NCBI GenBank assembly: GCA_021784595.1
Contig: JAJYHT010000074.1
Span: forward strand, 1 to 40,143
Reading direction: 5' to 3'
Source: Bacillota bacterium
GTDB taxonomy: Bacteria; Bacillota; Sulfobacillia; Sulfobacillales; Sulfobacillaceae
Length of the DNA: 40,143 nt
The notes under the pieces: model-generated
Seen by the model: only the letters and a program-made list of their open reading frames with translations
What the model was told of the DNA's origin: nothing
The model's database searches: none
Shown here: positions 16,591 through 25,665 of the stretch, piece after piece
How positions within the stretch are numbered: the stretch's first letter is position 1
How the letters are laid out: each line of letters opens with the position of its first letter
Program-made: the position numbers and the translations under genes

Positions 16591-18435
16591 ATGAAACGCG
16601 TCGTCTTGGCTGCGTCCGCCTCGGTCTTGCTACTGTCTGCGGTAGCTGGCTGTGGAACCACAGCCAAAACCTCGACAACCGCAGGCCCGCCATTTGTGAC
16701 GATTGGCACCATCATGCCGCCGGGAGCTCCTATGAACATCTTCAGTGCGAGTAGTCTGGAGCGGCCTGGAATGGACATTATGCCCTTGGCCGTGTCAAAG
16801 AATAGCGCAGACTTAAGTGCCTTTTATCCAGCCTTGGCAAGCCGCTGGAAACTCTCCAACAATGGGCGCACGGTCACCGTGTGGCTCCGACCGAATGCCC
16901 GCTGGTCCAACGGACAACCTGTGACCTCGGCCGATGTGGTCACCACCAGTGCGTGCGACGACGCGGTGGGCGTCATGCAGGCAGACGGTCTAGGCTCGGT
17001 TCGGGTATTAGGACCCAAGGAAGTGCAAATGACATTGACTCCGGAACGCACATCCACCACCTTTTTGCTGGATGTCTTGAGCAGTGACATTGTTCCCAAG
17101 CAGGTCTTTGGCGCATTATTGCCAGCCAACATCTGGTCGTTGATCCATGCCACCCAGTATACGGGGACAAATCCGTCATTGTCCAAGCAGGCACAAACTG
17201 CAACCACCCAATTGACCAGTATTGCCGACAAAATAACCGCTTTTGCCCCGGCTCATGACCTGTCTTCTGGACCGTTCGTGATTCAGGCCGTCAATCCCGG
17301 GGAAGTGATAATGCGCAAAAATCCCGATTTCTTTGCGGCTCAAAATGTGCCGGTTAATGAAGTGGTGGTGCGCAATTATACCGGAAGCGAGGAGGTATGG
17401 AACTACGCGATCTCCGGACAGGTAGATGAACTGACTGGTAATCTTCCGGTAAACATTTACAACCAGGCCAAAAAAACCCCTGGCAATGTGTTTTACAAAG
17501 TGCCAGCCTATACCATGACCAGTTTAATTTTCAACGAGCATGTTTACCCGTACAATCTGTTGGCGGTCAGGCAAGCACTGGCCTATATCATCAATCGCCA
17601 GGCCGTACAGCATGTTGCCAATCCGGTGTCAGCATCGCCGTCGCAGTGGACTGACGGCATGGTGGATGCCGCGACGCGGCAGTGGCTAACATCAACGCAA
17701 ATCGCAGCACTGAAAAAATACTCGCTCAATGTGGCCAAGGCAACGAGTCTTCTTTCGCATGCGGGGTTTAAGAAAGTCGGACAGCAGTGGATGCTGCCCG
17801 ATGGCAAGCCATGGACAGCGACCCTGACGACGGTTAGTCAGTTTAGCTCATGGATGGCCATGGCGCAGATTGTGCGCAGCGCGATGGTTAAGTTTGGGAT
17901 ACCCACCAAGGCGGTCGGAATGACGTTTGCTCAGGAGCTTCAGGCACAGTCGGCGGGGAGTCTTCCCTTGTCGTTCTGGATTGACGGGCAGGGGCCGAAT
18001 CCTTATTTTGCTTATAATCGCATCTATGGCGCGCCCGACGGATATGTAATGAAAGCGGGACGGCTGGTTCACATTCCAGCAGGGCAACTTGTTCATAGCT
18101 CCGCCGCCACTCCAGCGGCCACGAACTGGGTGGACTTTCCGACAACAGTTCCCCTGTCAGGCTATGGCACTGTCAATCCAGGGCAGTTAACACGGCAGTT
18201 GGATCAGGTGACCAATCCTGCGGTGATTCGTCGGGACACCCAAATCCTCGCCATGGTCACGAATCGCTATGTGCCCCAAATTACCATGTGGAACGTCAAT
18301 TTGACCGGATGGGTCAATACCAAGCACTTCACGGACTATCCTTTGAGCAACCATGCTCTGATGCTAGCCACGGAAGGATACTATCCTCCCATTGGTATTT
18401 GGATGATGCTTCATTATATACGCTCTCGTTCCTAA
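16591..18435 (+). CDS. ABC transporter solute-binding lipoprotein, family 5 (copy 1)
   Basis: A 614-residue lipoprotein with signal peptide and lipobox AVAGC (Cys21), anchored on the outer face of the membrane. The ATG is preceded by AAGGAGGGAATCACC. It has the shape of the peptide/oligopeptide-binding SBP_bac_5 family: PALASRWKLSNNGRTVTVWLRPNARWSNGQPV near residues 75-110 is the family hallmark region, then the SSGPFVIQ segment and LAVRQALAYIINRQAV. Family members bind peptides, nickel complexes, heme or muropeptides; with MurQ, NagZ and MupG beside it a muropeptide or amino-sugar oligosaccharide is likely. It is about three-quarters identical by eye to the next gene. Confidence 0.93.
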   Translation: MKRVVLAASASVLLLSAVAGCGTTAKTSTTAGPPFVTIGTIMPPGAPMNIFSASSLERPGMDIMPLAVSKNSADLSAFYPALASRWKLSNNGRTVTVWLRPNARWSNGQPVTSADVVTTSACDDAVGVMQADGLGSVRVLGPKEVQMTLTPERTSTTFLLDVLSSDIVPKQVFGALLPANIWSLIHATQYTGTNPSLSKQAQTATTQLTSIADKITAFAPAHDLSSGPFVIQAVNPGEVIMRKNPDFFAAQNVPVNEVVVRNYTGSEEVWNYAISGQVDELTGNLPVNIYNQAKKTPGNVFYKVPAYTMTSLIFNEHVYPYNLLAVRQALAYIINRQAVQHVANPVSASPSQWTDGMVDAATRQWLTSTQIAALKKYSLNVAKATSLLSHAGFKKVGQQWMLPDGKPWTATLTTVSQFSSWMAMAQIVRSAMVKFGIPTKAVGMTFAQELQAQSAGSLPLSFWIDGQGPNPYFAYNRIYGAPDGYVMKAGRLVHIPAGQLVHSSAATPAATNWVDFPTTVPLSGYGTVNPGQLTRQLDQVTNPAVIRRDTQILAMVTNRYVPQITMWNVNLTGWVNTKHFTDYPLSNHALMLATEGYYPPIGIWMMLHYIRSRS

Positions 18436-18470
18436 CGTTGACTCTTCAAACCATAAGGGGGAACTCATTG

Positions 18471-20291
18471 ATGAAACGCATTTTCTGGACAGCATCCGCC
18501 TCCGTCTTGTTGCTGTCTGCGGTGGCAGGCTGTGGAACCACGAGCAAAACATCCACTGCCGCTCAAACTCCATTTGTTACCATTGGCAATATTTTGGCTC
18601 CCGGCGCTCCGATGAATATTTTTTCCAGCAATACCTTAGAGGAACCTGGCATGGACATTATGCCGCTGGCCGTGTCGCAGAACAGCGCCAATCTCAGTGC
18701 CTTTTATCCCGCTTTGGCGAGTCATTGGCAACTCTCCAACAATGACCGCACGGTTACGGTCTGGATCCGCACCAACGCCCGCTGGTCCAATGGGCAACCA
18801 GTGACCGCGCAGGATGTGATGACCACTATGGCCTGTTCCTATGCGGTGGGGACGATGCAGGCGGACGGACTGGGTTCGGTGAAGGTCCTGGGCCCCAAGG
18901 AAGTGCAGATGACCTTGGCGCCGGGCATCACATCCAATACCTTTCTCTTAGATGTCTTAACCACCAACATTGTTCCTACCAGTGTCTTTGGCCCCTTGTT
19001 ACCCCACGACATCTGGACCTTGATTCATGCCACCCAATATAAGGGAACGAACCCAACACTGGTCAAGAGTGCCCAAACCGCCACGACTCAATTGACTGCC
19101 TTGGCCGACAAAATCACGGCGTATGCGCCCACCCACGATGTGTCATCGGGGCCGTTCGTGATTCAAGCCGTGAATCCTGGGGAGATGATTTTACGAAAAA
19201 ACCCCGACTTTTTTGACGCGGCCCATGTGCGGGTCAATGAGGTGATACAGCGAAACTACGCGGGAAGCCAGGAGGTGTGGAATTACGCGATTTCCGGCCA
19301 GGTGGACGAGCTTACGGGAAATGTTCCCGTAAACATTTACAACCAAGCGAAAAAAACCGCGGGCAATATCTTTTACAAAGTACCGGCTTACTTAATGACC
19401 ACGTTAATGTTTAATGAGCATATCTACCCATACAATCTCTTGCCAGTGAGGCAAGCGCTGGCGTACATTATCAATCGGCAAGCGGTGCAGCATGTCGCCA
19501 ACCCGGTATCCGCATCGGCCTCGCGGTGGAGCGACGGGATGGTGGACTCGGCAACGCGGCAGTGGCTCACCCCGTCACAAATTGCTGCACTGAAGCAGTA
19601 TCGTGTCAATTTGGTCAAGGCCACAAGCCTTCTTACGAGTGCCGGATTTAAAAAAGTTGGACAGCAGTGGATGCTGCCCAACGGCAAGCCATGGACCGTC
19701 ACCCTGACCACAGTCAGCCAATTTAGTTCCTGGATGGCGATGGCGCAGGTCGTTCGCACCGCGCTGGTTCAGTTTGGTGTTCCCACCCAGATCGTTGGCA
19801 TGACATTTCCCGAGGAACTGCAGGGCCAATCGCAGGGGAAGCTCGCGTTATCATTCTACGATGACGGAATGGGGCCCAATCCGTATTTTGCCTTCAGCCG
19901 CATCTATGGCGCGCCTGACGGTTATCTGGTCAAAGGCGGAAGGCTGGTTCACAACGCCGCTTCGGATCCGACGGGGGGCAATTGGGTTGACTTTCCGACG
20001 ACCGTCTCGTTGCCAGGATACGGCACCGTCAACCCAGGTCAATTAACCCAACAACTGGATCAGACTCACAATCCGGCGCTGGTTCGCCGTGATACCCAGA
20101 TCTTGTCTATGGTCACCAATCGCTACGTGCCGCAAATTACGATGTGGAACGTCGCACGCACGGGATGGGTCAATACCAAAGACTTCACCGACTATCCTCT
20201 GAGCAACAAGACGCTTATGGTGGCGACCTACGACTTTGAACCGCCCGTCGGCATCTGGATGATGCTCAATTACATTAGACCCAAGTCCTGA
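18471..20291 (+). CDS. ABC transporter solute-binding lipoprotein, family 5 (copy 2)
   Basis: A 606-residue paralogue directly following copy 1. The start is the ATG at 18471-18473 after AAGGGGG; an upstream extension in frame runs through the end of copy 1 and is not real. It has the same lipobox AVAGC and the same SBP_bac_5 pattern (ASHWQLSNNDRTVTVWIRTNARWSNG, SSGPFVIQ). The two copies align over their full length; differences cluster in the ligand-binding half, for example the segment after residue 500 (copy 1 has an Ala/Ser-rich insert, HSSAATPAAT, where copy 2 is shorter). The duplication suggests two ligands or affinity classes feeding one transporter. Confidence 0.93.
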   Translation: MKRIFWTASASVLLLSAVAGCGTTSKTSTAAQTPFVTIGNILAPGAPMNIFSSNTLEEPGMDIMPLAVSQNSANLSAFYPALASHWQLSNNDRTVTVWIRTNARWSNGQPVTAQDVMTTMACSYAVGTMQADGLGSVKVLGPKEVQMTLAPGITSNTFLLDVLTTNIVPTSVFGPLLPHDIWTLIHATQYKGTNPTLVKSAQTATTQLTALADKITAYAPTHDVSSGPFVIQAVNPGEMILRKNPDFFDAAHVRVNEVIQRNYAGSQEVWNYAISGQVDELTGNVPVNIYNQAKKTAGNIFYKVPAYLMTTLMFNEHIYPYNLLPVRQALAYIINRQAVQHVANPVSASASRWSDGMVDSATRQWLTPSQIAALKQYRVNLVKATSLLTSAGFKKVGQQWMLPNGKPWTVTLTTVSQFSSWMAMAQVVRTALVQFGVPTQIVGMTFPEELQGQSQGKLALSFYDDGMGPNPYFAFSRIYGAPDGYLVKGGRLVHNAASDPTGGNWVDFPTTVSLPGYGTVNPGQLTQQLDQTHNPALVRRDTQILSMVTNRYVPQITMWNVARTGWVNTKDFTDYPLSNKTLMVATYDFEPPVGIWMMLNYIRPKS

Positions 20292-20337
20292 GTCCAGCCA
20301 CGTCTTATCCAGACCAGCAAAGGAAGGTGCTTTCTTC

Positions 20338-21459
20338 ATGGCTCCATTAAATCCAGCCGTTGTCGGTACCTCATTTTACTGCGGAATTCCAGCCAGCACG
20401 CAGACATCTGCCTATGATTGTGTGGCGATGGCGGCCGACCTCGGCATCACCCAGTTCTTCACGTCGCTGCAAATGCCTGAGGCCGATATTCCCTCCAGCA
20501 TCGCCGAATTTCAAGAGATTGGCAGACTCGCGGACCGAATGGGTCTTAACATCATGGCGGATGTACATCCTATCGCTTTTCGCAGGGTTGGTGGCAATTT
20601 GGAAGATCTCGGCCCGTTTCGCGACATTGGCATCTCTGCGATTCGCCTTGATGCAGGTTTCTCCGATGAAGAGGTAAGCACATTGCTACCCACCGCAGAG
20701 CGCTTCGGCATGAGTGTGGTACTCAATGCCAGTCCCGTGACCGACGCGAGTCTAGACCGCCTGAAGGCGCTTGGGGTGCCGTTGAAGGGGGCGGTGGCAT
20801 GCCATAACTACTATCCCAGGATTGAGAGTGGGCTCTCGCGCGCGTTCGTAGCCGAACAGGCTCGGCGGCTCCACGAATATGGCTGTGTCGTGATGGGATT
20901 TGTGGCATCGCGGAGCCACCGTCGATATATGACCTACGAAGGGCTCCCCACACTCGAGTGTCACCGCCAAGCCGATCCGGGCTTGGCGGCTCAGGAACTC
21001 CTAACCTTGGCGTGGTGTGACCAGGTGTATATCGGGGATCAGACCGATGACGAAGAAGAGCTTAAGGCGATGTTGGAAGCCGCAAAAGATCCGTGCCTGG
21101 TGCTCACGCTACGCCTTAATCCGAATGCGGGAATGGCAGAGAAAATGGTGGCGCTTAACGCTGTGCACACACATTTGCCCCAGGAATTTGAGTTGGTCCA
21201 TCGAGCTCGGGGAGATCGCCAGCGGCCTGGCCGCCCCACCATTCTGCCCCAAAGAGTTGCACTGGCGCGAAGGAGGGGGACCGTTACCGTGGACAACGCC
21301 TTATACCCGAGATTTGCCGGGGAGCTGCAAATTGCTCGAACGGACTTAGCACCCGACATCCGCACCAACGTGGTGGGGTGGGTTGTGGACGAAGATCTTG
21401 GCATGTTGGACAATCTGGGGCCGGGAATCCGTTTTCGCTTTCATGTCTTGACGAATTGA
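20338..21459 (+). CDS. MupG-like 6-phospho-N-acetylmuramidase (DUF871)
   Basis: A 373-residue protein of the DUF871/MupG family: an N-terminal TIM-type barrel and a small C-terminal beta domain. Family features: a start in TSFYCG, TQFFTSLQMPE, MADVHPIAFRR, and the conserved ACHNYYPR..SGLS segment around residue 158 (usual CHNFYPRPxTGLS). MupG of Staphylococcus cleaves MurNAc-6P-GlcNAc made by a PTS importer, in the cytoplasm. Here the neighbours are an ABC transporter, so the phosphorylated substrate would need a separate kinase or the enzyme accepts an unphosphorylated one. SD: AAGGAAGG about 11 bases before the ATG. Confidence 0.85.
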   Translation: MAPLNPAVVGTSFYCGIPASTQTSAYDCVAMAADLGITQFFTSLQMPEADIPSSIAEFQEIGRLADRMGLNIMADVHPIAFRRVGGNLEDLGPFRDIGISAIRLDAGFSDEEVSTLLPTAERFGMSVVLNASPVTDASLDRLKALGVPLKGAVACHNYYPRIESGLSRAFVAEQARRLHEYGCVVMGFVASRSHRRYMTYEGLPTLECHRQADPGLAAQELLTLAWCDQVYIGDQTDDEEELKAMLEAAKDPCLVLTLRLNPNAGMAEKMVALNAVHTHLPQEFELVHRARGDRQRPGRPTILPQRVALARRRGTVTVDNALYPRFAGELQIARTDLAPDIRTNVVGWVVDEDLGMLDNLGPGIRFRFHVLTN

Positions 21460-21520
21460 GCCTCTTTTAAAAGGTGGCAATCGCGATGACGACAGACCAG
21501 CAGGTCAAGGAGGGATGGAT

Positions 21521-22576
21521 GTGTCTTCCAATATGAGGGTATTGCGAGGTGTTCCTGAGGCTATCCCTCTGCTGGCGCAACTGGTGGACCGAGTGATGCG
21601 TCCCTATACACTGGCCGGGGAAGGTATGGCCAAACGGTTTCCACTTCTCTTCCAAGAGAACAATGCTCACAATCTCTTTTATATTGCGAAACAAGGCATT
21701 CCGGTCAGCATGGCCGCGGTCTGGCGCGGAGAAGTGGCAACGAGCGGTCTCGTGATTCCAGTCGCCTCCATTGGATCGGTTGCCACCCTAAAAGAATTTC
21801 GTGGTCAAGGGTTAGCATCGCGCATCCTACAGCATATTTGGACGCAGCTGATGCATCAAGGGGTGCCGGTGGTGCAAATTTCTGGAAACCGCGACTTGTA
21901 TCATCGCCTCGGCGCCGAACCGGTAGGGGATTTTCTTCGCGCGCGGGGCCATATCCAAGCTCAAGCCGCGTGGCCAGTGAAAAAATTGACGAATGGAGAC
22001 AGTGTGGTAGAGGAATTGGCAAAGATTTATCGTTCCGAAGCGGTGAGGTACGAGCGGACGCGAGATGACATGCGCCAGCTCTTGGCGGGGCTTTCCTATC
22101 CCCGCCGCAATACGCGCCATTCACTCTTTGTGGCCCAGCAGGGCAGGCGTCTCGTTGCCTATGCGGTGGTTGGGGTGTCAGACCGCTGGGAGGGCGCCCG
22201 GACCATGGAGTGGGCGGGATCTCGGTCAGCAGTGTTATCAATTTTGCAATATGCAGCCTCCCACTATGGGGTTCCATCGGTGGAACTTGTGATTGGCCCA
22301 AGCGACTACCCGATGAGGAAGATGGCAGCAGCGGCAGGGTTGGTGACGGAACCGACCCTCAACCTGGGGACGATGGCCGTGGTCGACCGCAGCGCTTTAA
22401 TTCGGACCCTTGAACCATGGATTGCGCAGCGGTGGGGTGTCGAACACCGGACTGCAGACATTTGGCAGCAAATCAATCAGTTTGCGGCCAAGCCTGGCGA
22501 GTTTGCCCAGTGGGTATTTTCTGCACAAGGTATGGCATTGCCCTGGCCGTATGCGGGAGGACTTAATTACGTGTGA
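21521..22576 (+). CDS. GNAT-family N-acetyltransferase
   Basis: A protein of 351 residues with a GNAT domain in its first half: IPVASIGSVATLKEFRGQGLASRILQHI holds the acetyl-CoA pattern RGQGLA. The second half has GNAT-like strands (a tandem or Eis-like architecture) without a clear acetyl-CoA loop. I start at GTG 21521-21523, which is 6 bases after AAGGAGGG; an ATG at 21515 would overlap that site and an ATG at 21533 is also possible. The gene lies between MupG and the permeases, so the acceptor is probably an amino sugar or muropeptide. Substrate unknown. Confidence 0.78.
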   Translation: MSSNMRVLRGVPEAIPLLAQLVDRVMRPYTLAGEGMAKRFPLLFQENNAHNLFYIAKQGIPVSMAAVWRGEVATSGLVIPVASIGSVATLKEFRGQGLASRILQHIWTQLMHQGVPVVQISGNRDLYHRLGAEPVGDFLRARGHIQAQAAWPVKKLTNGDSVVEELAKIYRSEAVRYERTRDDMRQLLAGLSYPRRNTRHSLFVAQQGRRLVAYAVVGVSDRWEGARTMEWAGSRSAVLSILQYAASHYGVPSVELVIGPSDYPMRKMAAAAGLVTEPTLNLGTMAVVDRSALIRTLEPWIAQRWGVEHRTADIWQQINQFAAKPGEFAQWVFSAQGMALPWPYAGGLNYV

Positions 22577-22682
22577 TCCTGCCAACCGACTAGGAGAAAT
22601 GCTCCGATGTGGTCGGCCACCTCGATGGCCCTGGTGCTGGTCGGCGCGGGATGCGAATTTGTTCTAAGGGAGGCAAGTGGGG

Positions 22683-23678
22683 ATGAAGGGGTTCTGGATA
22701 CGGTTGGTGCGGCGACTCGCCGGAGGCCTGATTATGGTCTTGGCGGTCTCCTCGTTCACCTTCTTTTTAGTGCATTTTATGCCGGGAAATCCCGTGCAGA
22801 CGAAACTGAACACCTTATTGGAATCGGGGACCCCTCCTCTGCAGGCAGAAGCCCAGGTGCGGTCGATGTATGGATTCGTTCCCCATACACCTCTTTATGT
22901 TCAGTACTTTCATTACATTTGGCAGATTCTGCACCTGAATTTAGGACAGTCGATTTCTTATGCGGGGGTGCCGGTGCTGCATTTGCTGCTGAAGGCCATG
23001 CCCTGGACCGTGATCATGGTGCTGACCGGACTCTTTATCAGTTTCATCATCGGCATTGCGGCGGGCGTGGTCGCTTCAGTAAATCGCAACTCGCGCATGG
23101 GCGACGGGTTGACCATGCTGTCTACATTTTTGCATGGCATTCCGCAGTTTATTTTGGCATTGGGATTAGCCTATCTATTTACCACAGTGTTCCGGGTGTT
23201 TCCGTTTGGGGCTCCATACAATGCGGCAATAACTCCCGGATGGTCGGCGGCATTCCTCGCTTCGTTGGCTCGCCATGCCGTGCTGCCGATTGCGGCCTAT
23301 GCGATATCGGGTTTTGGCGGTTGGGCTTTGGCCATGCGCGCTAGCGTGAGTTCGGTACTAGGCGACGATTACATTTTGGCAGCGGAATTGAGGGGCGTAA
23401 CACCGGCCATCCGTCTGCGCTACATTGCACGCAACGCAATCCTTCCCCTCTTTACAATTCTCACTCTTTCCGTTGGCTTTATGTTTGGCGGTTCCATTTT
23501 TATCGAGACGATTTTTGATTACCCAGGCCTGGGCTATATGATCAATTCGGCATTGGCGGCTCGCGACTATCCCTTGATGGACGGGGCGTTTTTGATGATA
23601 ACGCTGGCGGTGATTATTGCCAACATTGTGGCTGACTTGCTATACACCGTGTTGGATCCCAGGATTCAACGGATATAG
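22683..23678 (+). CDS. ABC transporter permease, DppB/OppB type
   Basis: A 331-residue permease with about six membrane spans. The N-terminal LIMVLAVSSFTFFLVHFMPGNP is the hallmark of DppB-type proteins, and DDYILAAELRGVTPAIRLRYIARNAILP is the EAA loop that contacts the ATPase. I use the ATG at 22683-22685, 9 bases from AAGGGAGG; a GTG 6 bases upstream is too near that site. It pairs with the DppC-type gene to form the pore and is fed by the two solute-binding lipoproteins upstream. Confidence 0.93.
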   Translation: MKGFWIRLVRRLAGGLIMVLAVSSFTFFLVHFMPGNPVQTKLNTLLESGTPPLQAEAQVRSMYGFVPHTPLYVQYFHYIWQILHLNLGQSISYAGVPVLHLLLKAMPWTVIMVLTGLFISFIIGIAAGVVASVNRNSRMGDGLTMLSTFLHGIPQFILALGLAYLFTTVFRVFPFGAPYNAAITPGWSAAFLASLARHAVLPIAAYAISGFGGWALAMRASVSSVLGDDYILAAELRGVTPAIRLRYIARNAILPLFTILTLSVGFMFGGSIFIETIFDYPGLGYMINSALAARDYPLMDGAFLMITLAVIIANIVADLLYTVLDPRIQRI

Positions 23679-23734
23679 CCGACCTGCACCCGACGCATGA
23701 ATGTATGCGACTACACATATAAGGAGGCTCTTTG

Positions 23735-24643
23735 ATGGCAATGGCAAATTCTCCTCTGCCGAATCAACCCTCGGTTTCGTGGCGTCCGCCGTCGTTCTCG
23801 ACGATTGCCTGGAAAGCGCTTACTCGCAAGCCAGGCCGCATGGTGGGTCTAGGGATTCTGCTATTCTATATTCTGATGGCTATTTTTGGGCCGATGCTTT
23901 ATCCCGCCAATCTTCCTGTGAATCCTGCCAACATTTATGCGCCCCCTAGTTGGGCCCATCCCCTAGGGACCGACTTTGAAGGGACCGATGTTTTGGCACT
24001 CATTCTTACGGGGTCTCGCTATGTATTATATTCCGCAGGATTGGCGGCCTTTTTTACGGTAAGCATTGGCGCCCTGCTCGGACTCGTGTCAGGATATTTT
24101 AGAGGCTGGCCCGAAACGGTGGTCATGCGGATCGCTGACTTTTTCCTAACGGTTCCGGGCTTCCCTCTGTTAGTGGTCTTATCAACGGTTTGGGACTTCG
24201 GCAACCCCGTCTCAATGGGACTCGTGCTGGGCTTGACGGGATGGGCACCCTTGGCGCGAGCTGTACGGTCGCAAACGCTGTCTTTGCGTGAAAGAGGATT
24301 TGTCGAAGCGGCGCGGGGACTAGGCCTTTCGCGGGCGGAAATTATTTGGAGTGAAATTTTTCCCAATACGGCGCCTTATGTGGCGATGCACTTTCTTTTG
24401 GCTATCACCGGCAGTATCTACTTAGAAGTCGGCCTCTTCTTTTTGGGAGTGGTGCCATTTTCTACAAACAACTGGGGCGTTATGTTGAATTTGGCCTTTT
24501 CGCAGGCGGGAGCTATGTATAGCACCCGCGCACTGCCTTATCTCTTATCGCCGTTGTTTTGCATCATGTCCTTGACTTTTGGGATCGTCCTGTTTTTAGG
24601 GGCTGTGGATGAAATGTTGAATCCTCGGTTAAGGAGGGTATGA
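23735..24643 (+). CDS. ABC transporter permease, DppC/OppC type
   Basis: A 302-residue permease. The ATG at 23735-23737 follows AAGGAGG by 7 bases. It has the N-terminal membrane span and then HPLGTDFEGTDVLALILTGSR, the DppC signature; the EAA loop is ERGFVEAARGLGLSRAEIIWSEIFPNT. It ends NPRLRRV, typical of the family. The last bases overlap the start of the ATPase gene (ATGA), so the two are translated together. Confidence 0.93.
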   Translation: MAMANSPLPNQPSVSWRPPSFSTIAWKALTRKPGRMVGLGILLFYILMAIFGPMLYPANLPVNPANIYAPPSWAHPLGTDFEGTDVLALILTGSRYVLYSAGLAAFFTVSIGALLGLVSGYFRGWPETVVMRIADFFLTVPGFPLLVVLSTVWDFGNPVSMGLVLGLTGWAPLARAVRSQTLSLRERGFVEAARGLGLSRAEIIWSEIFPNTAPYVAMHFLLAITGSIYLEVGLFFLGVVPFSTNNWGVMLNLAFSQAGAMYSTRALPYLLSPLFCIMSLTFGIVLFLGAVDEMLNPRLRRV

Positions 24644-25665
24644 GTGTGAGCGCCGACCTCAGCACCACTTCTGAAGCCATGAAATCTTCCCATATTGTCT
24701 GCAGCGTCCGCAACCTAACGGTCACCTATCAAACAGACGCCGGTGATTTTCCGGCTCTTCACAATGTGAATTTGGATATTCAGCAGAACCAAATTACGGC
24801 GGTTATCGGTGAGTCCGGGTCGGGCAAATCAACCCTGGCCCTGGCGATGTTAAATGGCATTGCATTGCCAGGAAGAGTGACCGGTGGAACCATTTCACTG
24901 TCCCAGCATGGCGATGTGCTGGCATTGCGGGGAAAGGCACTCCGACGGCTTCGGGGTCCGGTTGTCGGCACAGTTTTTCAGGCGTCGCAAAACGCGATGA
25001 ATCCGCTGCGCCGCATTGGCAAGCAAATTTTAGACTTGGGGCGCTCCCATGGCTATAAAGACCCGCGCATACTGTTGCGTGAAGCTCAGTTATTAGCGAA
25101 GAAAATGTCCATGGACCCGGACCGGGTGCTCACGGCGTATCCGCACCAACTCTCCGGAGGCATGCGGCAGCGCCTTGGCATTATTATGGCTCTGGTGCTG
25201 CATCCCGAGATCCTGCTGTTGGATGAGCCCACCACCGCGCTCGACTTGCTGACTCAGTCGGCGGTTTTGCAAATCATCCAGTCCATTCATCGTGAACGAC
25301 AGTTGACCACCTTGCTGATAACGCATGATATGGGAGTGGTTGCGGAAGTGGCCGACACAGTGGTGGTTCTCTATGCGGGCCGTGTGATGGAAGAAGGGCG
25401 CACGGCGGCTGTCTTGCGGCATCCCGGACACCCCTACACCCGGGCGCTGATCAAAGCAATTCCGCGATTGACGGGAAGTCTCGATCAGGCTCGACCATTA
25501 GAAGGATCACCTCCAGATCTCACAATGATTCCCCGCCAAGGATGCGTCTTTCGCCAGCGGTGCCGATACCGCATGGCGCTGTGCGACAACGAAAGCCCCT
25601 CTTTAAAGCAATTAGAGGACGGACACCTGACGGCCTGCCATTGGGAAGGACAAAGCGATGATTGA
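24640..25665 (+). CDS. ABC transporter ATPase, DppD/OppD type
   Basis: A 341-residue ATPase with the canonical motifs: Walker A GESGSGKST (57-65), Q-loop FQASQNAMNP, signature LSGGMRQR, Walker B ILLLDEPTTALD and H-loop ITHDM. The C-terminal oligopeptide-transport extension holds the family's cysteines (GCVFRQRC...LC...ACHW), a set known in DppD/OppD. It overlaps the permease stop by 4 bases and the next ATPase by 8. It powers uptake by the permease pair. Confidence 0.94.
   Translation: MSVSADLSTTSEAMKSSHIVCSVRNLTVTYQTDAGDFPALHNVNLDIQQNQITAVIGESGSGKSTLALAMLNGIALPGRVTGGTISLSQHGDVLALRGKALRRLRGPVVGTVFQASQNAMNPLRRIGKQILDLGRSHGYKDPRILLREAQLLAKKMSMDPDRVLTAYPHQLSGGMRQRLGIIMALVLHPEILLLDEPTTALDLLTQSAVLQIIQSIHRERQLTTLLITHDMGVVAEVADTVVVLYAGRVMEEGRTAAVLRHPGHPYTRALIKAIPRLTGSLDQARPLEGSPPDLTMIPRQGCVFRQRCRYRMALCDNESPSLKQLEDGHLTACHWEGQSDD

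Noticed and set aside
22607-23344. Plus-strand 245-codon frame starting with a lipobox-like sequence
   Set aside because: It overlaps the DppB-type permease in another frame and loses protein-like character after the first 20 codons.
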